Source: Orychophragmus violaceus
Lineage: Eukaryota > Streptophyta > Magnoliopsida > Brassicales > Brassicaceae
Assembly (NCBI GenBank): GCA_030180135.1
Contig: CM058236.1
Location: 63,081,728-63,145,727, forward strand
DNA length: 64,000 nucleotides
Direction: 5' to 3'
Part shown: positions 54,566 to 64,000 of the stretch, piece after piece
How positions within the stretch are numbered: the first letter of the stretch is position 1
Layout of the letters: each line of letters begins with the position of its first letter
Program-made: the position numbers and the translations under genes
The notes under the pieces: model-generated
The model's input: the letters and a program-made list of their open reading frames with translations, nothing else
The model's database searches: none
What the model was told of the DNA's origin: nothing

Positions 54566-55247
54566 TGAAGGAATTTCTAGCAGTTCTAATCAGGATTAGC
54601 AACCCTAGTATGAATTCCGAGCCTAGGATCTAAGGTTCATGTAATTGAATCTAACAGATCTCGAGATTACCTGATGAATATGCAGCGGAAGTGTTTGCAG
54701 ATAATCGAGATCACGAAGCGCCTCAAATGCTGCGCCTCTACTGGTATCCACACGCACACAAGCTGGACCGCAGGGATGCTAGTGCCTTACAGAGATCTAA
54801 TCTCCAGAGAGGTTTGTTTCTGTGTTCTGGTGGCTGTCAATTAGGTTAGTCGCGAGTTTAGGTCGACCATATATCTTATATATGTCGGCTTAAACCACAA
54901 CGGAATTAACCAACGATTAAACCGAATTAATCTGATTAATCCGCGAGTGCATCGATCGATGCACTAACTGCAACGATCGACACTCCCCAGAACATTGATA
55001 TCGAATGCATATCAAATATGCATTCATTGGATCATTACATTAATGATCAACCTCGTCTATGACGCCCAGTTTGCTTAGGTGTGTGACCCTGTAGGATCAT
55101 ATAACACTAGCAATGAGTTCTCAACTCATTGATCATAAGTGGCTTCTAGCAAAGCGTTATGACTACCTAGTGTTATGTGATTGTCTCATCTCGACTATAC
55201 GACTTTCACTTAGAGCAAGTACAGTAGATTTCAGGACATTCCCAACA
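54566..55247 (-). repeat. Copia-C 5' LTR (682 bp)
   Basis: Starts (plus strand) TGAAGGAATT next to the primer site and ends ATTCCCAACA. The next bases ACGAC are the candidate target duplication. The partner LTR is not in the window. Confidence 0.85.
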
Positions 55248-55636
55248 ACGACCCATACCCGACTACTTTGCGACACGACTAATGAGTTGAATATTAGTCG
55301 TTGATTGATATTGTTTACGACCACAGTAACTTGTGATATTTTTAAATTTTGTTCATTGATATTGTTTTTTTACCAAATTTGTTCATTGATATTAAACATA
55401 AAAAGAGTATGCCTGCCGAATTATAAAATTTTAATATTTTAGAAATTCCGCGCATCGGCGCGGTACCTAAACCAAATGTCACGGTAAATTATAATTAACC
55501 GGTCGAAATGCCTTAACCATCATAGACTCTCTAAAATTCAGACAGTCTCTCCATTTCCGCCGTCGAAATACCCCAACCATCATAACCTCAGAATTTTGGC
55601 TCTCCTATCGCAGAGAAAACAGAGACGACAAGAGAA
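55248..55636. other. Spacer and probable promoter of the RNase H-like gene
   Basis: AT-rich with a 9-bp inverted repeat (CGACTAAT ... ATTAGTCG) at about 55276-55300. A ~23-bp direct repeat (GTCGAAATG / GTCGAAATA ... AACCATCATA) occurs at about 55502 and 55563, just ahead of the gene. Confidence 0.4.
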
Positions 55637-56397
55637 ATGGATAAGGGAAAGGCAAGAACCCCTCCACTCCCTTCATCGTTTCTGATTTTGATTCTTCTTT
55701 TATCTATTGAATCATTTTCTTTCGTTGATCTGCTCGTGCCATCGATTATGAAGCATGATATACTCTAGGTTCGAACTTCGATATTGATGTCTACATCTTA
55801 TTTAAATTACAATATGTATGTTTTCAGAAATATTGTACCATTGAGTTTGATGGAGATTCAAAAGGAAACCCTGGAAGAGCTGGTTCAGGAGATGTTCTGT
55901 TTGATTCAGATGGAACTTTCATCTCCTCCTACAGTGAAGGAGTAGGCAATACAACAAACAACGTTGCCGAATATAAAAGTTTGATTCGTGGTTTGGAGTC
56001 TGCTTTAGAAAAAGGTTACACACACGTGAGGGCCTATGGAGACTCTCAGCTTGTTGTTAAACATGTCAGTTTATTTACAACTAATACTTGTTTTCTCTCT
56101 TGAATCTTTATCTTTAGACTTTCTGATAACTATCATTAAACAAATGTGGGGTGAATGGCAACTCATAGCCTAAAAATGGTTGTGCTGTATAATCAGGCAA
56201 AAGAGTTTACCACCCAATTCAAGTCATTCAATATCGAGCATATTCTCAGGGTATTTCACAAATCCTTTTATGTTTTAAACATTCGATTTGTAGATGCTTA
56301 AGATTTTCTGAGTTTGTCTAATTTCCATTTGCAGGAATACAACTCTGAAGCTGATAGCCATGCAAACTACGAGACCCATCTCCAAAGTGAGGAATGA
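55637..56397 (+). pseudogene. Small RNase H-fold gene with a damaged exon (At3g01410/At1g24090-like)
   Basis: Exons fit 55637-55651 (MDKGK, followed by a GC donor in a strong AAG/GCAAGA context), 55828-56064, a damaged exon, 56197-56250 and 56335-56397. The acidic set of RNase HI is present: EFDGDSKGNPG, NVAEYKSL, GDSQLV and EADSHAN. Between 56135 and 56196 lies the expected middle exon (QMWGEW, then THSLKMVVLYNQ). Its two halves are in different frames and its acceptor is unclear. An AG at 56195-56196 would let exon 2 join 56197 in frame, giving about 122 residues that lack the middle helix. I favour a recent pseudogene, but a shortened product is possible. Confidence 0.7.
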
Positions 56398-56786
56398 AGC
56401 TGCAATAATGAATTCAGTTATATTTTCCCGGAAAATTAGTCAAAATTTGATGTTGTTTTCGATCTTCTGTGATGTGTATTCAGATAGCTAGATAATTGAA
56501 GGTAGGAAGTACTATAGAAGTAGAGATATTCGTGTTCTTCATGCTTACAAGTTAGAAGAACATGCCTCTACACTTTTTTCTTCTGTTTTTTTCTTTTCGC
56601 ATCAGAAAATGTTCCCTTCTAAAGAACAAATCAATGTATTTAGTTAAGAAGTGAGGATTATGAACAATCAGTTTCTTATGGTAAATTTAACGCATAAAAA
56701 TTAGAGATTATGAAAGAAAAGCATACATGGGTCGTTCTCATTTAATAATGATTACAATATATATAAGCGATCATGGACTAGGAGGC
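56398..56786. other. AT-rich spacer
   Basis: This holds the 3' side of the RNase H-like gene and then the junction with the truncated gypsy element, at about 56770-56787. Nothing else is recognised. Confidence 0.5.
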
Positions 56787-58856
56787 TCCGACAAAAGTGA
56801 CGGAGTTACAGTCATTTATTGGATTGGCGAACTACTATCGTTGGTTCATTGAGGGATACTCTAAGAGAGCTGCTCCCTTGAAAGACTTATTGAAGAAGGC
56901 AGAGTCATGAGAATGGTCATATAGATGCCAAGAGTCCTTTGAGGAGTTGAAGGCCGCAGTAAGTCAAGAATCTGTCCTTACCTTGCCGGATTTTAAGTTG
57001 CCATTCAAGATACACACGTATGCCTCTTATTTTGCGATTGGAGGAGTATTGATGCAAGAGGGTCATCCGATTACCTTTGAAAGTCGAAAGCTAAACGAGA
57101 CCGAGAGGAGATACACGGTCCAGGAAAATGAGATGACAGTTGTGGTCCATTGTCTCAGAATCTGGAGACACTACATGTTGGGATCACACTTTGTGATTAA
57201 GACGGACAATATGGCCACAAGTTATTTCCAGACGCAGAAGAAGTTGTCTCCAAAGCAGTTTCGTTGGCAATACTTCCTGGCTGAGTTCGATTATACCTTG
57301 GAGTACAAGCAAGGAAAGACAAATGTGGTGGCTGATGCATTAAGTAGGAAGGCCGAGCTGGCAGCTGTTAGTTTGGTCGAAGGAGGCATTTTGGGACGGA
57401 TCCGAGAAGGCTTGCAACATGATCCAGCTGCCCAAGAATTAATGAAATTGGCGAGAGAAGGCAAGACACACCGGTTCTGGGTGGAGAACGGGTTACTTCT
57501 CACCAAGGGTCGGAGCCTTTATGTACCAAAGTGGGAAAGTCTCCGCCAAGATATTGTTCGAGAGTGTCACGATACTCGATGGGCTGGACATCTGGGACAT
57601 AAACGAACGTTGGCCTTGGTTGAGACAACATACTTTTGGCCACAGATGCGAGATACTGTGGAGCTATACGTGAAGACTTGTCTGGTTTGTCAACAAGACA
57701 AGACGTATAATAAGCACTCGGCAGGTTTGCTGGAACCTCTGCCGATTCCGGAAAGACCATGGGAGTCGGTTTCACTGGATTTCTTATGCGCTTTACATAA
57801 GTCATAAGGGTTTGGCTCTCTCATGGTGATTATGGACCGGTTCTACAAGTATGGAATGTTCATAGCATGCGATCGGGATGCCACAGCCGAAGAAGCGGCA
57901 AGGGCATTTTTCAAGAACGTGGTCAAGCACTGGGGATTGCCGAGGAATATCGTGAGTGATCGGGTTCCCCGATTTACTGGACACTTGTGGAAGGAGTTAT
58001 TCAAGATGCTTGGGACAGACTTAAGCTTCTCGACAAGCTTTCATCCTCAAACTGGTGGGCAGATGGAAAGGGTGAATTCATTGCTAGAGTGTTATCTGTG
58101 ACACTTTGTGAGTGCAAATCAAAGAGATTGGGCTAAGTTTCTGGACATCGCCCAATTTTCTATAATTTGCTATGAAGTGAGTCCACAGGACGGAGTCCAT
58201 TCGAGCTTGCGACGTGAAAACAACCTCTAACACCACACACTTTGGCCGCACCGATGACTGAAAGAAAAAGTCCAGGGGCGTTTATAATGGCCAAAAAATG
58301 GGAGAAACATGCCGAATTTTCTCGGGTATGTCTAGAAAAATTCCGGAGACGAATGAAGAAGTGGGCGGATGAGAAGAGACGACCATCCGAATACTCGGTG
58401 GGAGACTTCGTCTTAGTGAAGCTCCTTCCCCAACAATTCAAGGCATTTCGGAGCTTGCACAAAGGTTTAGTTTGGAAGTATGAGGGTCTTTTTGAGGTAA
58501 TCGGAAAGGTATCCTACCGGTTGGAGTTACCAGCTACTCTGAAGATCCACTCGGTGTTCCATGTCAGCATGCTGAAGCCTTATCACCGGGATGAAGAGGA
58601 TGAAACTCGAGGAGTTTCAACTCGAAGAGTTTCAACTCGAGCACCACCTGTTGTGGCTAAGTCTTATGATAAGGAGATATGTGAAGTGCTTGTGAAGAAG
58701 GAAGTGAGAAAACGAGGTGTTCCGCGCTAGACCCATTTTCTGATCAAATGGAAGGGTCTACCTGAGTCTGAAGCAACATGGGAGCCAGAGGGAAACTTGT
58801 GGCAATTCCAGGATAAGTTAGCGGAGTACACGACAATGAGGTCGTCACCGAAATAG
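56787..58856 (+). pseudogene. Chromovirus pol C-terminus with chromodomain, broken
   Basis: The order is the reverse transcriptase end (FIGLANYYRWFIEGYS), RNase H (IHTYASYFAIGGVLMQ, where the family's first Asp is Tyr), an H-H-C-C integrase zinc site (HDTRWAGHLGHKRT ... CLVCQQDK), and the integrase core (SLDFL; SDRVPRFTG; ERVNSLLE). Next come the YSVGDFVLVKL and LHSVFHVSMLKPYH segments and a C-terminal chromodomain (FLIKWKGLPESEATWEP). In other chromoviruses the chromodomain guides integration to heterochromatin. Stops lie at about 56908, 57805, 58099 and 58728, and the frame shifts between 58101 and 58242. Confidence 0.88.
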
Positions 58857-58867
58857 GTGTGGGAGGA

Positions 58868-59369
58868 TGTCACATGCCATTTTCAGCCCAATACATATAA
58901 CGGATAAAACTACGGAATAAGCCTAACCGAGAGGGTAAGTCCACTAAGGAATTACTAAGTATTTTTACTTATGTAAATGTAGTTATTTAAAAGGTTTCTA
59001 GAAGGTTTTAGATAGTGGATGAGATAGTGGATTGTGGTGTAGGATTATAATAATGATGTTGGGATAGTGAAGTGTGATAGTGGAGATAGTAGAGATGGTG
59101 GAGATGGTGGAGTAGGTAAGATTTAATCTCCACCGTTAAATCGTTGTAATCTTGACCGTTTATTTGGGTTGAGAATTTGTATATAAGGGAGGTTAAGTTT
59201 TCATTTGTAATCATCCAACATGACTCAATATAAACATCTCTCTAAGAGTTTTCTCTTTATATTTCTCAAGTTCTAAAGTTCGAATTTAAGCGAGACTGAC
59301 TTAGCAATCACAAGGGGGAGAAATGTGTTAAGGCCGCACGTACCAATTCCAAAAAATTAGTCCGTGACA
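58868..59369 (+). repeat. Chromovirus 3' LTR (502 bp)
   Basis: Starts TGTCACATGCC and ends CCGTGACA, giving a 6-bp inverted end. A TATA box (TGTATATAAGG) lies near 59180. Confidence 0.82.
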
Positions 59370-59689
59370 TTATGTTCTCTAATTAAAAAAAAACATTTTC
59401 CAAATTAAATCAATAATAACTTACTAGACTTATAGATGTATATGATATGAGCTATCAGAATATCTCAGAATTAGCCTGCACAAAGAGGTGTTATAAAGTT
59501 AATTGGATAGACATTGAGGCCTGCTAGGTTTAACAGTCCTTTTCACCGGTTTATATTTGCACTTACTTATTCAGGCCATAATTGTTTCCTATGTATTCAA
59601 CCCATAATTAAAATGACCAGCTCAATAAAGTGTTAACATGTATATTATAAACATGTGTATCATAACAGCAGCCCAAAAAGGGCAGAAGC
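59370..59689. other. AT-rich spacer between two retroelements
   Basis: No gene or repeat is recognised. Confidence 0.5.
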
Positions 59690-60346
59690 TGTTGAAGTCG
59701 GTTTTAGCACCCCTCAAAATGGCCCATTCAGTTAATAGGATCGGCCCGAAATAGAAGGCATTTATTATGGATAATTACAATGTCGATGAAGATAAATGAC
59801 AATCTTCGAAGATAATCACAAAAGGAAAATATATATTTCTTTTTAAGAAATATGACTTTTTATGCCGGCCTAAAACTCTATATAAGAGAAAGAGGGCATT
59901 CAGGCTAACAGAGAGATGAAAAATAGAGAAAAAGAGAGACAACTCTGAAGGTCGACCTAAATCTCTACATGAGAGGATGAGGGTATTCAGGCTACAAGAG
60001 ATCGATCTATAGACGACTCTGTAAGCCGACCTAAACCTCGACATGAGAGAATAAGGGTATTCAGGCTAAAGGAGATTGAAACACGCACAATACAATAAGT
60101 CGCTAAGAGACGACTTAACTCTTTCAAGGAACTACGAACGGCTTGATCCCTTTCCGAAGGGTACGTAGCCAGCCTTTTACAAGGTTCAGCTATAAAAACT
60201 AATTACCTTTATTCCGATTCACCGGAGCGCCAATTTAGCCCTAATCTCATCATCTCCGCCGAGCTAGGTTTAAAGACTTTGAAGAATCCCTAATTTAAAC
60301 CCTAAAATTCTTGCTATCTTCGGATATGCAGAATTGAGATCTTACA
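59690..60346 (+). repeat. 5' LTR of the second Tat-like element (657 bp)
   Basis: Contains a TATA box (CTATATAAG near 59878) and three copies of a ~75-85-bp unit at about 59862, 59949 and 60022. Each unit has CCGACCTAAA-like and GGGTATTCAGGCTA-like motifs. Confidence 0.78.
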
Positions 60347-60348
60347 AT

Positions 60349-60366
60349 TGGCGCCGACTGTGGGGA
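60349..60366 (+). other. Primer-binding site of the second Tat-like element
   Basis: TGGCGCCGACTGTGGGGA, identical to the site at 23130-23147 on the other strand. Confidence 0.88.
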
Positions 60367-61075
60367 TTTCTTCTAAGATCTTTCATAACTTTGCTCAAAC
60401 GATGACAAAGCAATATCAATTGATCGTCAGCCGTTCTCTTGCTTCATTCAATCTCTGGTTTTCAACAACGATCCCGAAAAAGCTAAGTCGTACTTAATTT
60501 ATTATTCAAGTTCAGTTAGTCATACTCGTTCAATTAATCGGTTAATTATTCGGTTAATAGTCAATAGTCAGCTTAACGCAAATATTATAATATACATCCA
60601 TGAATCTATGAGGATACACTATAAGACTTTTGTGATTATCTTCATATTTTTGTAACCAATTAAGCATAACTATTTCATGATAGGATATACGGCAAAAAGC
60701 TGACCATCTCAACTGACCACCACTTCGCTTTGATCGGCCATAGAAGGATAGGATTGCATCCTTCTTCAAGCTGCTTCAGCAAGACCTCGTACCCGACCCT
60801 TCTCATAAAAGCTAAGTCTCCCATAACACCATTAATAACTCAAATATCTTTCATTAAAACTCAGAATCGTAAACTATTTTTACAACAATTTTTACAACAA
60901 AGAAAAAAAGAGAATTTCAATCACTTTACTATTGATCATAAATTTAATATTATCCTCTATCACTTTTGAAACATCATGATTACGCTTAAAAATAGAGGGC
61001 TAAACAACCAAGTGATTGTTGACTAATTACTTGAAAACCAAGTGATTATTCTTTCTAATAAAATTCAAAGAGCTT

Positions 61076-61504
61076 ATGCATCCATGTGTCCAGTCCAGGT
61101 ACAATCATTCAACAATCCAGCTAGAAAACAAACCAAAACCTTTGGGAAAAGATGGAACCAAGCTACTGGATAGTTCGTTCAAACCTAAAGAAGAAAGCTT
61201 ATTAAGAACATCTTCATCAGCAAACTCAAAAATAAGAAGGGAGTTGGGGCTAGGAGATACCTCACGAAGCCTCACCATCCTGCCGCCATCGCTCTTCACT
61301 TTCCTCGATAAGCTCATCAGATTATCAAAACGGACCCGAGCTTATCAGCTCGTCGTAATCCAAAAAGCTCGGCAAGAAGGCTACCTCGTAACAAAAATAT
61401 CAAACTTGGAGAAGCTCCAATTCCTCCGCGCAAAAACAAACGAGAGAAGAAATCTAAGAGTAACATCAAGACTGTCCATCGCAAAATCACATGACATCAC
61501 ATGA
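61076..61504 (+). CDS. 142-codon open frame in the second Tat-like element, unrecognised
   Basis: A basic frame with a middle segment LPPSLFTFLDKLIRLSKRT. An antisense frame overlaps part of it. No family is recognised, and it may be chance or a decayed remnant of an internal gene. Confidence 0.2.
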   Translation: MHPCVQSRYNHSTIQLENKPKPLGKDGTKLLDSSFKPKEESLLRTSSSANSKIRRELGLGDTSRSLTILPPSLFTFLDKLIRLSKRTRAYQLVVIQKARQEGYLVTKISNLEKLQFLRAKTNERRNLRVTSRLSIAKSHDIT

Positions 61505-61764
61505 CGAGGTCTCTGACCTCTCTTGTTCATAGCCGATCCACCGTCTTCACCGTCAATCGAAGATAAGTTCAACTAACGATTTAACTGTCTCGTTTGGTTA
61601 AATTAGTCAAAAGCTGCATCAATATTTTTTATAATCAGAAGAATCAACTTACGAAGCAACTAATAGGATCAGCACATAACTTAATATTATAATTTCCATG
61701 CTTCTCATTTTGTTAAAATCAACTTTAAGCAATTTGAGTCAAAGTACTCACTCTCAAGCTTATT

Positions 61765-63806
61765 GCCGGCGCTACAATACATTGTTTTTAAACCATGTTG
61801 TTTCGATCCAGAGACGAAGCTCTATCCCATCAGAAGCTTGAATCCAATGAAAAAGAATACCCGGACAGCTCCAATGGCGTCTCCAAGCTCACGGATATCA
61901 AGCAAGCTATTCATCCCATGTTCATTCGAGCATAACCCCGCTCAATTCCGTCAAGAACGCTTTGGTCACATCCACCTCGCAAATAAAACCGAAGTCGACT
62001 TTAACGTCGTTTTCGTTTTCGCGACGTCATTCGTCAAGATAAGTTTCCTATTAACAAACCAACTTTTTATTATCATCAAGACCTTGCTGTCCTAATTAGA
62101 TTGACTCATATCTCTATATGTTATGGATCAACCATATTTAAAAAAAAAAAAATCAAAATTATCAAATGGTGGTACGTATAAATTTTAATGCAAGTTTGCT
62201 GCTGCAACATGATCTAAGGCAGAACATCAAAGGTGATTTTGAAAGCCTGCATGAACCAGATGAGATGACATACGATCCTGTCAAGTCGATCAAAAAGAAG
62301 GGCATTAGAAGATGGGCCAAGATTGAAATCAAGCCCACAAGGAGAAAATCAGAAAACGAGATTTCTAAGAGCCTCATTCAAACGAGCTCCAAGATAAGCT
62401 TCTCGTCTTTTATCAATCGATTTTATACTAACCACGCTTTCAATTAATTTTCTTATATAGATCCATCATGTCCGGCATCAATACCAACAAGCCACATCAT
62501 AAAACCGAGCATCATGTCTCGCAATCTCATCAAGCCGAGCATCGTACTCGCAAATTATATAAAGCCGAGCATCGTGTCTCGCAATCTCATCAAGCCGAGC
62601 ATCATGTCTCGCAATCTCATCAAGCCGAGCATCGTACTCGCAAATCATATAAAGCCGAGCATCGTGTCTCGCAATCTCATCAAGCCGAGCATCATGTCTC
62701 GCAATCTCATCAAGCCGAGCATCATGTCTCGCAATCTCATCAAGCCGAGCACCACGCTCGCAATCACGTCAAGCCGAGCATCGTGCCTCGCAATCAACTT
62801 ATGACAAAGCATATTGCAAAATCACTCTATCTCTCTTGAGAATCCCTTCTCATAAACTCACCTGCGGAAGCAGACATGGGAGAAAATTGGCTATCAAAAG
62901 GCCGAAACTTCTCTGTCATATCTCATTCAAAATCATCAAGATAAGTAGCACTTTCCTATTGCTCTTTTAAAATATTCGCATCACGACATCATTGTCTTAT
63001 GTCTTTACCTGCATGATGAGCATGGTAATTGCACGTGGTCTCATACCTTTACATTTTTTTTCCGCTCATTCTTAATTGCATGTGAATGATCAATAACTGT
63101 TGGTTTATACTATCACATGCCGACCTTTACTTTTAAAAAGCATGGTTCATATTATTATATAAACAAATATAGTACTTTAATAAACTAATCAAATCTTATG
63201 CAAGTATTCCCTGGTTTTAGTGCCTTTGTATTCCATGATTTGATTTCTGACATTTGTTTGATTCTAATCAATGATCTCTTTTCTTTGATGAGCATGACTA
63301 CCACGGCTCAAAGCCAAAAAAGGGAGCTCTCAGTTCAATAAACTCACCGTAGATGCGTCAGATTCCTCTTCGACTCGTGGATTCCGTGTGGACCCATCAC
63401 GAGATCGTTGGATTGAGAACGTAACTCGAGACTGTATTGACTTGATCGACCACGCAACAGCAAACAAATAAAGCTAAGTTTCCTTTTATAAAAAAACATG
63501 ATTCCAATCGGCACATGTTTCATTATAATAGTTTTCATGCTCTATTCACATGAATTAGTCAAAGTACTAATTCTCATCTGAGCATATTATTGAATCTTAC
63601 GTCATATACTATTCCAAGGAATAGCACATGAGGCATAAAACATACGTATCACTATGATTTAATGTTCCGGTTTACTAGTTTATGAATTGGCTTAAAATAA
63701 ATTCATTAAACTTATTTGTTGCCGATGTAACTGTACATTGCTCTTAACCATGTTAGCTATTTCAACCCAGAGATGGACAAGACGCTCTATCCCATCAGAA
63801 AGACGT
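61765..63806 (+). repeat. Diverged direct repeat ~1.95 kb apart inside the second Tat-like element
   Basis: The segment at 61765-61850 (ACATTG, AACCATGTTG, CTCTATCCCATCAGAA) recurs in diverged form at about 63718-63806 (ACATTG, AACCATGTTA, CTCTATCCCATCAGAA). The GAGTCAAAGTACT motif upstream of the first also has a counterpart near 63556. Confidence 0.6.
62493..62795 (+). repeat. 30-bp minisatellite, about 10 units
   Basis: AAGCCGAGCATC recurs every 30 bp from about 62501 to 62771. Three unit types alternate (CGTACTCGCAAA, CGTGTCTCGCAAT, CATGTCTCGCAAT), giving a 90-bp higher-order period at 62531-62710. Because 30 is a multiple of three, two overlapping plus-strand frames stay open (62468-62839 and 62514-62804), encoding repeats such as SQSHQAEHHV. 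I regard the coding potential as a by-product. Confidence 0.92.
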
Positions 63807-64000
63807 ACAAGCTTGTTAAACGCTACGTCTGATGAGTCCATCGATTAAAAATCGATCCCGTCTTTGTTCAAGATAATCGGCAACAACAACGCAAGAAACG
63901 TTCTCCGTTCCGATCAAAACGTGTTGTGCTATACATTGAACTCATCAAGTAAGTATTTCATTTATTATTCTATTCAATCTAATTAACTTTAAGCCGAGTT

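Larger units (their letters stand above)
53311..55247 (-). mobile_element. Copia-C, right segment (5' LTR, leader, gag start)
   Basis: On the minus strand this holds the 5' LTR (54566-55247), the primer site (minus TGGTATCAGAGC, 54553-54564), the leader and the first ~65 gag codons (about 53494-53311: MTTTHNNSFSLRSVLEKDKL). The frame is then cut by Copia-A and continues at 35510. The LTR shares the TGTTGGGAATGTCC start and CCTACAGGGTCACACACC block with the Copia-A LTR but has otherwise diverged. Confidence 0.9.
56787..59369 (+). mobile_element. 5'-truncated chromovirus (Ty3/gypsy) with 3' LTR
   Basis: The copy begins inside the reverse transcriptase and runs to a complete 3' LTR (58868-59369). 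A purine tract GTGGGAGGA precedes that LTR. Gag, protease, most of the reverse transcriptase and the 5' LTR are missing. No target duplication could be matched. Confidence 0.87.
59690..64000 (+). mobile_element. Second Tat-like element, 5' part, apparently non-coding
   Basis: A 657-bp 5' LTR (59690-60346) is followed after two bases by the same primer site as the 12555-23681 element (60349-60366). The LTR start (TGTTGAAGTC) and end (GATCTTACA) resemble that element's LTR. The next 3.6 kb contains no recognisable gag, protease or reverse transcriptase. It holds only degenerate frames and repeats, which suggests a large non-autonomous derivative. The 3' LTR is beyond the window. Confidence 0.75.

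Noticed and set aside
62493..62795. Regularly spaced repeats resembling a CRISPR array
   Set aside because: The units are directly adjacent without unique spacers, and the sequence is plant nuclear. It is a minisatellite.

Overview
This is a transposon-dense stretch of a plant nuclear chromosome, most likely from the mustard family (Brassicaceae). The single intact host gene, a 349-residue sugar-phosphate/phosphate translocator at 9828-10877, looks very close to the Arabidopsis At4g32390/At2g25520 type. The kinase gene pieces trapped inside a CACTA transposon also resemble Arabidopsis genes. Nothing bacterial, organellar or CRISPR-like was seen.

Layout. 1-2610 is the 3' end of a Ty1/copia element (Copia-E). 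2690-3935 is a decayed hAT transposase. 4958-5768 is a complete Cassandra TRIM whose LTRs carry a 5S rRNA-like domain. 5867-7931 holds two MITE-like repeats and a 5'-truncated LINE. 9828-10877 is the translocator gene. 12555-23681 is an 11.1-kb Tat-lineage Ty3/gypsy element on the minus strand, with gag, pol, an archaeal-type second RNase H, and an oppositely transcribed four-exon gene between pol and the 3' LTR. It is flanked by a ~336-bp direct duplication in place of a 5-bp target duplication. 23884-25743 is bounded by 19-bp direct repeats and contains another LINE fragment. 25828-30608 is a decayed Copia (Copia-D) with a TATAT target duplication.

32349-55247 is a four-level nest. Copia-C (minus strand, missing its 3' end) is split in gag by Copia-A (35511-53310, plus strand, target duplication CTTTC). 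Copia-A is split in the RNase H domain by a CACTA transposon (41696-51656, target duplication CAT). The CACTA element is split inside a captured kinase exon by Copia-B (43085-50335, minus strand, target duplication GTAAG). Each junction can be read to the base. The LTR divergence order agrees with the nesting order: Copia-A has about 1 difference in 635 by eye and Copia-B has none seen in 638.

55637-56397 is a small RNase H-fold host gene with a frameshifted exon. 56787-59369 is a 5'-truncated chromovirus with a chromodomain and a 3' LTR. 59690-64000 is the start of a second Tat-like element that appears to lack gag-pol and carries a 30-bp minisatellite.

How the parts work together. Copia-A, -B, -C and -E are related. 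They share LTR blocks, a Met-tRNA-type primer site, a long leader, a splice-donor-like site near the LTR 3' end and an acceptor-like site directly before the gag ATG. I infer that a spliced RNA translates gag-pol while unspliced RNA serves as genome. Copia-B, with decayed pol but identical LTRs, was probably moved in trans by intact relatives such as Copia-A. The Tat element's antisense gene has its own TATA box, introns and polyadenylation signal.
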